A stretch of DNA of 64,000 bases from Roseiarcus sp963776665 (lineage in GTDB: Bacteria > Pseudomonadota > Alphaproteobacteria > Rhizobiales > Beijerinckiaceae): contig CAVZNQ010000012.1 of the NCBI GenBank assembly GCA_963776665.1, forward strand, positions 62,001 through 126,000, read 5' to 3'. Position 1 is the stretch's first letter; every line of letters begins with the position of its first letter. The translations under genes and the position numbers were made by a program. Below, piece by piece: positions 44,669-53,474 of this stretch. Below the pieces are notes generated by a model. That model ran no database searches. It had not been told where the DNA came from and saw only the letters and a list, made by a program, of their open reading frames with translations.

Positions 44669-47600
44669 GGCGTATCCCCCGCTTCCTCGTCGGCGCCCGC
44701 CGTCGACCATTCCTTAACGCGCGCGAGATGATCGTAGTCGGAGAAGCGGCTGGCGAATTTGGGGAACGGACGCGAGAGGTAGGGCGTCTCTTCGCGGGCG
44801 AACTGGTCGAGCAGAATCTCAAGCTCGGCGAAATGCTTCTCGGCGAGCTTGCGAATATCGGCCTTTTCGCCGCCGGCGCGACTTTCTGCGCCGCCGCCGG
44901 CGCCGCCGAGCTTCAGATAGAGCGCCTCCGCCAAGTCGAGCGCCGGCAACCCGGGAAATCCGCCCCGTCTCAACATTGCGGCTTCCAACGTGAGCTGCGG
45001 CGCAAATCCGACCTCAACCTCGCGAGCGCCCGGCGTCGATCCGCTCTTGTAGTCGATGAGCCTCGCGCCGCCCGATCGCAGGAGGTCGATTCGGTCGGCC
45101 CGAGCGCTGAGCTTGAACGACGAGCCGCTCGACAGCGGAATCGGGACTGCGCCTTGCCGTTCGACCCAGACGTGCGCGGTGTCGGCGCGCGATCTGCGCT
45201 CGAAAGCGAGGAAGAAGTCGAGGCCCTTCTCGATATTGGGCCAGTTCAGAGCCGCGAAGGCCGGATCGGCGCGAAGGAGCGCAAAGCGCTCCCGAGCGAT
45301 GGCGAACAGACGGTCTCGCGCTTCGGGCGGCAAGGCGCCCGACGGGAATGACTCAACAAACTCCTGAAGCGTGGCGTGCCACGCGATTCCCGTTTCGCGC
45401 GGACCCATGTCGCGCTCGACGGCTTCGAGCGCCTTCAGACGAAGAATGTATTCGGCGTAGATCGCATAAGGGTCGCGCCTGAGCGTCTCGATCCGGGTGA
45501 CGCTGAGCCCCCGCGGGCGGAGTTCGACTTGCGGCCGCGGCTCCGGTCTCGCTCGCGGCTGGAATTCGGTCGGGCGGTCGAGCGCGCGCGCGAACGCGAG
45601 AATGCGCTTGCCGCGCTCCTCGGCTTCCGCCATCGCTGGCGAGCCTGCCCCGGCGGCGGCGGCGAGGCGCTGGAGAAAACGCGAGGCGACGGTCGGCTCG
45701 CCGTTGCGTTTCTTCGCTCGGCTCAAGACCGCCTCGCCCGCCCCGAGCGCGGCGACGAAATCATGCGCCGTCTGGCCGATGCGGCGCTCCGGCGCGGTAA
45801 GGCCGAGCGCGGCGCGCATCGGCCGGTTGAGAAAAGCGTCGGTCTCCACCGCCGGCGGCCAGACCGTTTCGTCGAGGCCCGCCAGCAACACGCAATCGAA
45901 GCTGAGCAGGCGCGCCTCGAGGAGACCCAGGATCTGCAGGCGCGGGTGGCCGCCGCTCGCCGCTGGGGGAGCTCGGGCCGCGGCCAGGGCGTCGTCGAAC
46001 AGCGCGGCATATTCGGAGAGCGCGGTCGGGAAGCTCTCGGCCGCGGCTTCGCTCCATTCCTCGATGAGATCCGTCACCAGTTCGAACCCCAGCGGGTCTT
46101 CGATCGGGTCTTGCGCCGCCCCTGCCGGCCCGGCGACGGCGGACAAAACAGCGGCGCGGTGCAGGGCGAGGCAGTCGCGCAACGAAGCCGAGGGCCCGAG
46201 GGCGCGCAAAGGGGCAAGCGCGCGCGCGACTTCGCGCGCCAGCGCCTCGGCCGCCTGCCGGTCGGCCTCGCTGACACGGCGGACCGCCGGATGGGCGTGA
46301 ATATCTTCGGCGGCGCGGCGCGCCATAGCGAACGTCTGATCGAGGTCATCGAGGGACTTCAGCGGGATGGCGCGAAAGACGGCGAGCTCCAACGCGCGGG
46401 TCGCGCCTTCGGCGTCGGTGCGCGCGCGGCCGAAGCGCGCGGCCGAGTGAGCGAGGAGGGCGAGAATCGAGCGCGGCGAAAAGTCGATCGCCGCGTCAAG
46501 GATCAGCCTGGCGAGCGCGCCCGCCGGGGTCTGCCCCAGCGTCCGCCCCGCCGAGTCCTCGACCTCGACGCCCCAGCGCTTGAGCTCCGCCGACACCCGG
46601 CGCGCGATCGACGGATCGGGCGTGATGAGGGCCGCGGTCTTTTCCGGGGTCTCGAGCGTTTCACGCATCGCGATCGCCAGCGCCAGCGCCTCCTCGGTAT
46701 CGTTGTCGGCGACGATGATCGTGACGCCCGCGAGCGCAGCGGCGAGCGCCGGCGGCGACAGCGCCCCCTCCCGCTCGCGCCAGCGCTCCGTCGACTCGGC
46801 GGGACGGAGCGCCTCGGTCAGGAACGCCGAGCGCGCCGCAAGCGCGGGCGAGACGGCGCCGAGGGGGTTGACGTCATCCCGCCTGACGCCGATCTCGCCG
46901 ATCAGGCGACGCATGAGCCACTGGGGATGGCCCGCGAGCTCAATTGAGGTCTCATCGCTCGCGCCAATCATGGCCCAAGCCCCGTCGTCGAGATTGAGAT
47001 CGAGGTCGGGCAGCACGACCGCGCCTTGAGGGGCGCGCGCGATCGCCGCGATGAGCCGGGCGGTGGCGCGATTGGCGCCGGTCGAGCCGGCGATGATCGT
47101 CGGGCCCCTTCGCGCCCCGCCGTCGAGCGCCTTGACTTCGTCGCCGATCAGAAGCGCGACCCGGTTCGCCCGGTCGATGAGGCGGTGTTCATCGAGCCAC
47201 TGGGGCCAATGGGCGAAGGCGATCTTGAGAAAGTCGAGGGTGATGCGCCAATAGGGGTCATAGGCGTCTGGCGCCAGAGTTTCGACCTTCGACCATGGCG
47301 CGCCCTCGATTGTCATGTCGTCGATGAGCGCCGCAAGATCGCCGGCAAGCGCGTAAGCCTGGGCCGGCGTCGCCGCGACCAGCGCCGGCTCGGCAGCATC
47401 GACGATCAGCCGCCCGTCGGCGCCGACCGTGCGGATCGCGCCTTTGAGGGCGTTGCCCCAGGCGCGGGTGAGGGTCGCGAGCGCGTGGCGGCGCGTCAGG
47501 GCGCCGACCGCGGACGGCAGGGTAGGGCGCGGGGCTTCTTCGACCTCAGCGGCAAGCATTGTCGCTGGCTCGTCGGGTTCGAAGGCGCCGAGCGGAGCGA

Positions 47601-47829
47601 TGCGCGGCAGGATAAGGCCCCTCGCGCCGCTCGCCGAAAGCAGCGCCCTGGCCAGCGCCTGGGCGGCCCGCTGCGTCGGCACATAGATCGTCGCGTCGGC
47701 GAGCGCCGTCGCTCCGCCCGCGCCGGGGAAGTCTTCAACCAGGACTCCGTCCAGGAGCGCGCGGCTCAAGGTTGGCAGAAACGGCGCTCCGGAGGGAATC
47801 GTGAAGACTCGGGGCTGGCGAACGGGCAT
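44665..47829 (-). CDS. addB: Double-strand break repair protein AddB
   Basis: 1054 residues, the alphaproteobacterial AddB type. The N-terminal part begins RVFTIPSGAPFLPTLSRALL; the middle is a degenerate helicase domain with LLSFDCVLLAGLDETVWPPA and NRPMRAALGLTAPERRIGQT. The C-terminal RecB-type nuclease domain has FKLSARADRIDLLRSGGARL and IDYKSG with the catalytic Asp and Lys. It forms a complex with AddA, whose gene overlaps by four bases. It lies 68 bases downstream of cobC on the same strand. Confidence 0.95.
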   Translation of the reverse strand: MPVRQPRVFTIPSGAPFLPTLSRALLDGVLVEDFPGAGGATALADATIYVPTQRAAQALARALLSASGARGLILPRIAPLGAFEPDEPATMLAAEVEEAPRPTLPSAVGALTRRHALATLTRAWGNALKGAIRTVGADGRLIVDAAEPALVAATPAQAYALAGDLAALIDDMTIEGAPWSKVETLAPDAYDPYWRITLDFLKIAFAHWPQWLDEHRLIDRANRVALLIGDEVKALDGGARRGPTIIAGSTGANRATARLIAAIARAPQGAVVLPDLDLNLDDGAWAMIGASDETSIELAGHPQWLMRRLIGEIGVRRDDVNPLGAVSPALAARSAFLTEALRPAESTERWREREGALSPPALAAALAGVTIIVADNDTEEALALAIAMRETLETPEKTAALITPDPSIARRVSAELKRWGVEVEDSAGRTLGQTPAGALARLILDAAIDFSPRSILALLAHSAARFGRARTDAEGATRALELAVFRAIPLKSLDDLDQTFAMARRAAEDIHAHPAVRRVSEADRQAAEALAREVARALAPLRALGPSASLRDCLALHRAAVLSAVAGPAGAAQDPIEDPLGFELVTDLIEEWSEAAAESFPTALSEYAALFDDALAAARAPPAASGGHPRLQILGLLEARLLSFDCVLLAGLDETVWPPAVETDAFLNRPMRAALGLTAPERRIGQTAHDFVAALGAGEAVLSRAKKRNGEPTVASRFLQRLAAAAGAGSPAMAEAEERGKRILAFARALDRPTEFQPRARPEPRPQVELRPRGLSVTRIETLRRDPYAIYAEYILRLKALEAVERDMGPRETGIAWHATLQEFVESFPSGALPPEARDRLFAIARERFALLRADPAFAALNWPNIEKGLDFFLAFERRSRADTAHVWVERQGAVPIPLSSGSSFKLSARADRIDLLRSGGARLIDYKSGSTPGAREVEVGFAPQLTLEAAMLRRGGFPGLPALDLAEALYLKLGGAGGGAESRAGGEKADIRKLAEKHFAELEILLDQFAREETPYLSRPFPKFASRFSDYDHLARVKEWSTAGADEEAGDTP

Positions 47830-47897
47830 TCGCGCCTTTTATGCGGCGCGCAGCGGAAGGCAAGGCGATTCCCGCGGCCTTTCAACGACCAGGAAGA

Positions 47898-48919
47898 TCA
47901 CCTTCCAAGCGCCCCCTCGAGCCGCCGCCACGCGCTCTCATCGCCCGGAATCCCGAACCGCAGCCGGTCCTGAGCGTCGCCGAACGGACGGGCGAGGATG
48001 CCCGCCGTCAGCAGCCGCTCAAACGCCGCGCGCGCGTCGGCTTTCGCTGCGAGGCGGAACAGCCGGGTCCCGCCGAGGACGCGCCAGCCATGGGTCTTGA
48101 GCAGCCCATCGAGACGTCTGGCCTCCTGGCCAAGACGATCGCGCATTGCGTCCGTCCAGGCGAAGTCGGCGAGCGCTTTTGTCCCGATCGCGATCGCCGG
48201 ACCGCTGACCGGCCATGTCCCCAGTGCGGCGCGCAGCGGTTGGACGATCTCAGGCGCAGCGATTGCAAAGCCAAGACGCAAGCCAGCGAGGCCGAACGAC
48301 TTGCCGAATGAGCGCAGCACGATCGCGCCCCTCGGCAGGACCGGCGCGAGGCTCTCGCTTTCGCCATCGAAATCGGCGAAGGCTTCGTCGGCAATGAGCA
48401 GGCCGCCGCGCGGCGCAAGCCGTCCCTGAAGTTCCATGAGCTCGGCGCGCGGCGTGATCCGCCCGTCCGGGTTATTGGGATTGACGACAATGGCCGCCTC
48501 GAAGCGGCCTAGGTCCTCGAGCCGCTTCGCTTCGACGACCCGCGCGCCCGCGTCGGCGAAGGCCGCCGCGAGGCCGCCGTACGTCGGCCCCAGCACGCCG
48601 ACGACGCCGCGCGGAATGATTCGGGCCAGCGCCTGGATGAGCGCCTGCGAGCCGGGGCCAGCGACGACGTTTCCGGCGGGCGCGCCGTAACGGGCGCCGG
48701 CGGCGGCCTCGAGCTCGGCCAGCGCTGCGCTCGCAGGCAGACGCGACCAAGTCTCGGGGGCGATTTCGGGAGCAGGGGATAGGGATGGGGATTAATTCCG
48801 GTCGAGAGATCGATCCAGGGCTCCGGCGCGCCGGGCGCGAGCCGGCGCGCGACGTCGAGCGCGCCGCCGTGATAGGTGAACGCTTCCGCGTCCGCCGCCC
48901 AGTCCCGTCCCGCCGTCAT
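47898..48919 (-). CDS. cobC: Threonine-phosphate decarboxylase CobC, frameshifted
   Basis: A PLP enzyme of the aminotransferase class I/II fold that supplies the aminopropanol arm. The N-terminus YHGGALDVARRLAPG and WIDLSTGINPHPYP reads from ATG 48919. The frame then breaks at a C run (about 48775-48778), and the family sequence ETWSRLPASAALAELEAAAG, GPGSQALIQALARIIPRGVV and GPTYGG continues one frame over, with NPNNPDGRITPR and the PLP lysine in LRSFGKSFGLAGLRLGFAIA. The 1022 bases are one short; corrected length is 340 residues. The start codon overlaps that of the divergent cobD. Confidence 0.88.
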
Positions 48920-49892
48920 GCCGCTCTCACTCTCGTTGCCGCTCGCACTCGCCGCCTCTGTCGTCGAGGCGCTGATCGGCTATCCGGCGCCTCTCTATCG
49001 CGCCATCGGCCATCCCGTCACTTGGATGGGCCGCTGGCTCGAATGGCTCGAGGCGAGCCTCAATCGCCCCGGCGCCAGTTTCGTCGCCCGCCGGGCGGCT
49101 GGTCTCGTCGCGCTTTGCTTGTACCTTGCGCCGGTCGCGTTCATCGCCTGGGCGGCGACGCGCGCGCTTCTTCCCCGCGGCGCTCCCGGTTTCGCGGCGC
49201 TCGCCGTTCTCGCTGCGAGCCTGCCGGCGCAGCGCAGCCTTTCAAGCCACGTCCGGGCGGTGGCCGACAGACTCGACTCGAGCCTCGACGAGGGACGCCA
49301 GGCTGTCGCGCTGATCGTCGGGCGTAATCCGGCGGCGCTGGACGAGGCCGGCGTCGCGCGGGCGGCGATCGAGAGCCTGGCGGAGAATTTTTCCGATGGC
49401 GTCGTCGCGCCGATCCTGTGGATCGCGCTCGGCGGCCTCGTCGGCGGCGCGCTCTACAAGGCGATCAACACCGCCGACAGCATGATCGGCCATAGGGACG
49501 AGCGCTACGCCGCGTTCGGCTGGGCGGCGGCGCGTCTCGACGATCTCATCAACCTGCCGGCGTCGCGTCTTGCCGCGCTGTGGCTCATTCTTGCCGCGGC
49601 GCTGACGCCCGGCGCCTCGGCGCGCGCCGCCGCGCGAGCCGTATGGCGCGACGCTTCGCTTCACCGCTCACCCAACGCCGGCTGGCCCGAGGCGGCGATG
49701 GCCGGCGCGCTGGCCTTGAAGCTCGCCGGGCCGCGAGTCTATGGCGATACTCTGGTCGACGACGCGTTCATGGGCGATGGGAGACGCGAGGCGGGCGCCG
49801 CTGACATCCGGCGGGCGCTCAGGCTCTATCGGACCGCGTGCGTCATTCAGGCGCTGGCGCTGGCGGGCGCGGCGCTCATCGCGCTAGCTTGA
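48918..49892 (+). CDS. cobD: Adenosylcobinamide-phosphate synthase CobD (CbiB type)
   Basis: 324 residues with four to five membrane helices. The N-terminal VEALIGYPAPLYRAIGHPVT and the cytosolic NFSDGVVAPILWIALGGLVG with YKAINTADSMIGHRDERYAA are characteristic. It amidates adenosylcobyric acid with aminopropanol or its phosphate. ATG 48918 fits homologous N-termini; the frame is open to GTG 48876. The start codon overlaps the cobC start on the other strand (CATG at 48917-48920), and the 3' end overlaps the 3' end of cobQ. Confidence 0.93.
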   Translation: MPLSLSLPLALAASVVEALIGYPAPLYRAIGHPVTWMGRWLEWLEASLNRPGASFVARRAAGLVALCLYLAPVAFIAWAATRALLPRGAPGFAALAVLAASLPAQRSLSSHVRAVADRLDSSLDEGRQAVALIVGRNPAALDEAGVARAAIESLAENFSDGVVAPILWIALGGLVGGALYKAINTADSMIGHRDERYAAFGWAAARLDDLINLPASRLAALWLILAAALTPGASARAAARAVWRDASLHRSPNAGWPEAAMAGALALKLAGPRVYGDTLVDDAFMGDGRREAGAADIRRALRLYRTACVIQALALAGAALIALA

Positions 49893-51331
49893 GCATCGCG
49901 TCGAGGTCGAGATGCGCCGCGCAGATGGTCGGCAAGCTCATCGAGCGTACGCTCCACCGTCGCCTCGTAGGCGATCTCCGATCGCGCGCCGAGCGAAGAT
50001 AGCCACGCCGCGCGCTGCCGGTCGTCGGCGAACAGCCCATGTACATAGGCGCCGGCGATGAGGCCGTTCTCGGAGGTCGCGCCGTCGAGCCGGCCGTCGG
50101 CGAAGCGCAGCAGCGGCCGGGCGCAATCCGGTCCCGTCGTCCGGCCGACATGCATCTCGTAGCCGCGAAACGGCGCGCCGTCGGCGATGCGCTCACCCTC
50201 GACCTCGCGCAGGGTCTTTTCGCCGGTGAGCACCGTCTCGACCTCGAGCAGGCAAAGGCCTTCGACCTTTTGCACGGGCCCTTCGATCCCTTCAGGGTCG
50301 GCGACGCTCGTCCCGAGCATCTGGTAGCCGCCGCAGATTCCGAGCACCCTTCCGCCGCGGCGCGCATGCGCGAGAAGATCGACATGCCAGCCCTGCTTTT
50401 GAAAGAAGGCAAGGTCGGCGATCGTCGCCTTGCTGCCGGGCAGGATGACGAGATCGGCGAGCGGAATGGCCTCGCCGGGGCGAACGAAAACAAGCCGCAC
50501 CGAGGGCTCCATGTGCAACGGGTCGAACTCATCGAAATTGGCGATCCGCGCCAGCATGGGGACGGCAATCGTGACGGCGCCGTCCGTCCGCGCTTTCCGG
50601 TCGCCAAGGCTGAACGCGTCTTCGGCCGGCAGGCGCCGGGCGGCGGCAAAGTAGGGTAGGAGGCCGAGCGGGCTCCAGCCGGTGCGCTGGGCGAGCGTCG
50701 CCATGCCCTCCGCGAAGAGGCTGGCGTCGCCGCGGAATTTGTTGACGATGAAGCCTGCGATCATCGCTGCGTCGTCGGGCTCGAGCGCGGCCTTGGTTCC
50801 AAGAATTTGCGCGAATATCCCGCCGCGATCGATGTCGCCGATGAGCACGACTGGGCATTTCGCCGCGCGCGCGAATCCCATGTTGGCGATGTCGTCCGGG
50901 CGCAGATTGATCTCCGCTGCGCTGCCCGCACCTTCGATCAGCACCAGATCGGCGTCCGCGCTAAGACGCGCGAAGCTCTCGAGCACGGCGGGGAGAAGCT
51001 TCGGCTTCAGCGCCTGATATTCTCGGGCCCGCGCATTGCCGGTCACCCGGCCCTGGACGACGACCTGGGCGCCGATCTCGCTCTGCGGTTTCAGGAGGAC
51101 CGGGTTCATATCCACGGTCGGAGGCGTACCGGAGGCGCGCGCCTGCAGCGCCTGGGCGCGGCCGATCTCGCCGCCGTCCGAGGTCACCGCGGCGTTGTTG
51201 GACATATTCTGCGGCTTGAACGGGCGGACGCGAAAGCCACGCCTCGAGAAGGCGCGGCAGAGGCCCGCGACCATCAGCGATTTGCCGACGTCGGAGCCGG
51301 TCCCCTGAAACATGAGCGACCGCGCGGTCAA
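49847..51331 (-). CDS. cobQ: Cobyric acid synthase CobQ, frameshifted near the C-terminus
   Basis: The N-terminal ATPase domain has QGTGSDVGKSLMVAGLCRAF, KPQNMSNNAAVTSDGGEIGR and LVLIEGAGSAAEINL; the C-terminal class I amidotransferase has VLGICGGYQMLG with the nucleophile Cys and GLFADDRQR. It makes four amidations on adenosylcobyrinic acid a,c-diamide. The TTG start 51331 overlaps the cobO stop (TTGA). In the printed frame the last 20 or so residues are abnormal; one base fewer near 49913 restores a family-like end (HLDLDAMLKLAR) stopping at 49876, for 484 residues. The true gene thus probably ends at 49876, overlapping cobD by 17 bases. Confidence 0.92.
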   Translation of the reverse strand: MTARSLMFQGTGSDVGKSLMVAGLCRAFSRRGFRVRPFKPQNMSNNAAVTSDGGEIGRAQALQARASGTPPTVDMNPVLLKPQSEIGAQVVVQGRVTGNARAREYQALKPKLLPAVLESFARLSADADLVLIEGAGSAAEINLRPDDIANMGFARAAKCPVVLIGDIDRGGIFAQILGTKAALEPDDAAMIAGFIVNKFRGDASLFAEGMATLAQRTGWSPLGLLPYFAAARRLPAEDAFSLGDRKARTDGAVTIAVPMLARIANFDEFDPLHMEPSVRLVFVRPGEAIPLADLVILPGSKATIADLAFFQKQGWHVDLLAHARRGGRVLGICGGYQMLGTSVADPEGIEGPVQKVEGLCLLEVETVLTGEKTLREVEGERIADGAPFRGYEMHVGRTTGPDCARPLLRFADGRLDGATSENGLIAGAYVHGLFADDRQRAAWLSSLGARSEIAYEATVERTLDELADHLRGASRPRRDAQASAMSAAPASASA

Positions 51332-51936
51332 AACTCGATCGCCTCCTGCGCACGCACCCCGGCGGCGAAGTGATGCTTGACCAGAGCGAATTCGGTGACG
51401 CAGTCGGCCGCCTCGATCAATTCCGGCTTGGCGTTGCGGCCGGTGACGACGACGTGCAGATCAGCGCGCCGAGCGGCCAGCGCCGCGACGACATCGGCGA
51501 GCGGCAGATAGTCATAGCGGAGCGCGATGTTGAGCTCGTCGAGCACGAGGAGGCGGATCGAGGGATCGGCCATCATGCGCCTCGCTTCGCCCCAGGCGGC
51601 CGAAGCCGCCGCGACGTCGCGGGCGCGGTCCTGCGTCTCCCAGGTGAAACCCTCGCCCATCGTCCGCCATTCGACCTGGTTTCCGAAGCGCTCGACGCCC
51701 ATGCGCTCGCCGGTCGACCACGCGCCCTTGATGAACTGCACGACGCCGACACGAAGGCCCCGGCCGAGCGCGCGCAGCGCGAGCCCGAACGCCGCCGTCG
51801 ATTTGCCCTTGCCGGGGCCGGTGTGGACGATAAGCAGGCCCTTCTGCAGAATCGGCTTCGCCGCGACCTCCGCGTCCTGCACGGCCTTGCGCTTTGCCAT
51901 CTTGGCTTTGTGGCGATCGTCTTCGGGACGGCTCAT
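51328..51936 (-). CDS. cobO: Cob(I)yrinic acid a,c-diamide adenosyltransferase CobO
   Basis: 202 residues, the CobO/CobA(Salmonella)/BtuR family length. The P-loop is IVHTGPGKGKSTAAFGLALR (about residue 36), followed by VGVVQFIKGAWSTGE, WETQDRARDVAAASAAW and LVLDELNIALRYDYL. It transfers the adenosyl group of ATP to reduced corrinoid in the cytosol. It is the first gene of the cobO-cobQ pair, which share four overlapping bases. Confidence 0.95.
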   Translation of the reverse strand: MSRPEDDRHKAKMAKRKAVQDAEVAAKPILQKGLLIVHTGPGKGKSTAAFGLALRALGRGLRVGVVQFIKGAWSTGERMGVERFGNQVEWRTMGEGFTWETQDRARDVAAASAAWGEARRMMADPSIRLLVLDELNIALRYDYLPLADVVAALAARRADLHVVVTGRNAKPELIEAADCVTEFALVKHHFAAGVRAQEAIEF

Positions 51937-51991
51937 GGGGCGCTTTCGGGCGAGGGTCGCGGATTGAGCTGAGCATAAGGCCTTTGCCGCC

Positions 51992-53048
51992 TCATTGCGC
52001 TGCGACGGCGGGCTGCTTGGCCATCTCGCCGCAGCGCTCGAGAGCCATCGGCGACGTTTCTGGTTCGGAGCCTCGCGCGACCCGGAGCAGCCCGTTGTCG
52101 AGATCGGTGAGGCTGTGGAGGGCGACGGGAGCGCCCTGAAAGACCCGGAACCGGACGCTGACGACCCGCGGATTGCAAGGCGACAAGGGGATATAGTGCA
52201 GCATGATCAACCGGCCGTAGGCAAGGACTTCGCCGAATTCATAGACGCGCTCTATCCTCAGCCCCTGTACGATACGATCCCGGTCCGGCGGATTGACGGA
52301 ATAATACCCGGTCACCATCGAAGGATCGAAGGCGTAGACCCGCCGGATGCGCGGATCGGAATAGGCTGCGAGCTGGGCCAGCCCGCCGCCGAGCGAGTGC
52401 CCGACCGCGGTAATCTCGGTCACGCCGGCGCGGTAACACTTGTCGCGCTCGATATGGCCGATGAAGTCGCCGATATGGTCGCGCACCTGATAGTACTGAT
52501 CGTACACGGGGAAAGCGCGCAGGATCCAATGGAAGTTTGATTCCCAGTCTCCCTTGTCGCCGCCGACGGTTCCGCGGAAGGCGATGACAGCTTCCGTACA
52601 TGTGGCCCCCTTGCGCGCCCAGATTTGGACCCCGAGGCCGCCCACAGGTTCGGTCTGTCCGGCCGTCCGCACTCCGCATTCGTCCGGACCACTGCAGCTC
52701 CAGACGTAGCGCCATTCTCTGAGCCAGCGGGCCGCGCGTTGGTCGTCGTCGGGCGTCCCGCAGTCCCTGGGGTCGTCGGCGACGCATACGCTGTCGCGCG
52801 GCGCGATCTTGTGAGTCTGCGTAGACTCGGGGATCGTAGGACTGCTCGGCCAGCAGCGCGTATGGAAGGACGCGCGCAGCGACCGGCCCGGCTTTCTGTC
52901 TCTGAGCGAAGTTGTCCTCGCCCTCCGTCCGCTGGATGACCTGGCCGGGGTCCTGATCGAGGTGAAGGCCCGCGCAGCCCCAAAGGAACGGCGCCGCGAT
53001 CGCCACTGCGACCATTTTGACAGCCCGGGCGCTTGCGATCGGTTCCAT
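51992..53048 (-). CDS. Class 3 lipase-like lipoprotein, frameshifted
   Basis: The N-terminus MEPIASARAVKMVAVAIAAP with lipobox FLWGCAG, then LPYALLAEQSYDPRVYADS, reads in one frame from ATG 53048. At about 52810-52822 the reading passes to another frame, KIAPRDSVCVADDPRDCGT, and continues with AVIAFRGTVGGDKGDWESNF, VGHSLGGGLAQLAAYSDPRI (nucleophile Ser) and VYAFDPSMVTGYYS to the stop at 51992. The 1057 bases are one too many; corrected length is 351 residues. It is an outer-membrane or periplasmic esterase candidate. Its 5' end faces the cobalamin riboswitch promoter region but it runs the other way. Confidence 0.8.
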
Positions 53049-53183
53049 CCAGGTCTGCGAGATTCGCGCTTCGAGGCCATGTTCGGCATTGAAGCCGCCA
53101 TGGTCAAGGCGTCAGCGAAACCGCGGCGTCCCGCACAGGCTTGGGGTTTGACGGCGCGACGCCAACTTCCGGCCGCGCCGCAT

Positions 53184-53213
53184 TTGACAACCCCCCGCGA
53201 AGCTGGAACATGA
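53184..53213 (+). promoter_or_regulatory. Possible promoter of the riboswitch-led cob operon
   Basis: TTGACA at 53184-53189, a 17-base spacer and AACATG at 53207-53212 resemble a sigma-70 type promoter with a poor -10. The position, just before the riboswitch aptamer, is the main support. No other good candidate was seen between the lipase start and the aptamer. Confidence 0.35.
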
Positions 53214-53217
53214 ACCT

Positions 53218-53400
53218 CGTACGGTCCCTCGATCTTGCCAGAGGGTGAAAAGGGAACCCGGTAGGCCTTTGGCCAATCCGTGGCCGCCCCCGCGACTGTG
53301 AGCGGCGTGCCGACGCTTCTCTCGCCACTGGACTTGATCCAAGTCCGGGAAGGCGGCGTCGGCGATACGCTGCGAGCCAGGAGACCTGCCGTGCGCCGAT
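53218..53400 (+). ncRNA. Cobalamin riboswitch
   Basis: The B12 box GAGCCAGGAGACCTGCC is at 53374-53390. Upstream are other conserved aptamer parts: GGTCCCTC...GAGGGTGAAAAGGGAA at about 53223-53255, GCGACTGTGAGCGGC near 53301-53315, and GCCACTGG...GTCCGGGAAGGCGGC at about 53329-53358. The order and spacing fit the AdoCbl aptamer class. It precedes DUF1636-cobW-cobN and the following cob genes, so adenosylcobalamin would repress the operon in cis. A short hairpin (GCCGCC/GGCGGC, 53413-53429) follows, directly before an AAGGAG site. Confidence 0.95.
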
Positions 53401-53412
53401 GAATTCCGCGAA

Positions 53413-53436
53413 GCCGCCGGAGGGGCGGCCAAGGAG
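53413..53436 (+). promoter_or_regulatory. Hairpin and strong ribosome binding site behind the riboswitch
   Basis: GCCGCC (53413-53418) can pair with GGCGGC (53424-53429), and AAGGAG (53431-53436) follows at once. There is no T run after the stem, so control by hiding the ribosome site is more likely than transcription termination. This is inference from position. Confidence 0.5.
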
Positions 53437-53438
53437 CG

Positions 53439-53474
53439 ATGATGACCAGCCCTCGCAATGACGGTCCGGCGTGA
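53439..53474 (+). CDS. Short leader ORF coupled to the DUF1636 gene
   Basis: ATG 53439 (followed by a second ATG) lies three bases after AAGGAG and encodes MMTSPRNDGPA, ending at TGA 53472-53474. The stop overlaps GTG 53471 of the next gene (GTGA). It is the only good ribosome site behind the riboswitch, so ribosomes could terminate here and restart on DUF1636. Part of the sequence (CTCGCAATGACGG) resembles the end of a common rhizobial intergenic repeat, so the ORF could be accidental. Confidence 0.4.
   Translation: MMTSPRNDGPA

Noticed and set aside
45376..46947. 523-codon plus-strand open frame opposite addB
   Set aside because: Antisense shadow; addB motifs are clear on the minus strand.
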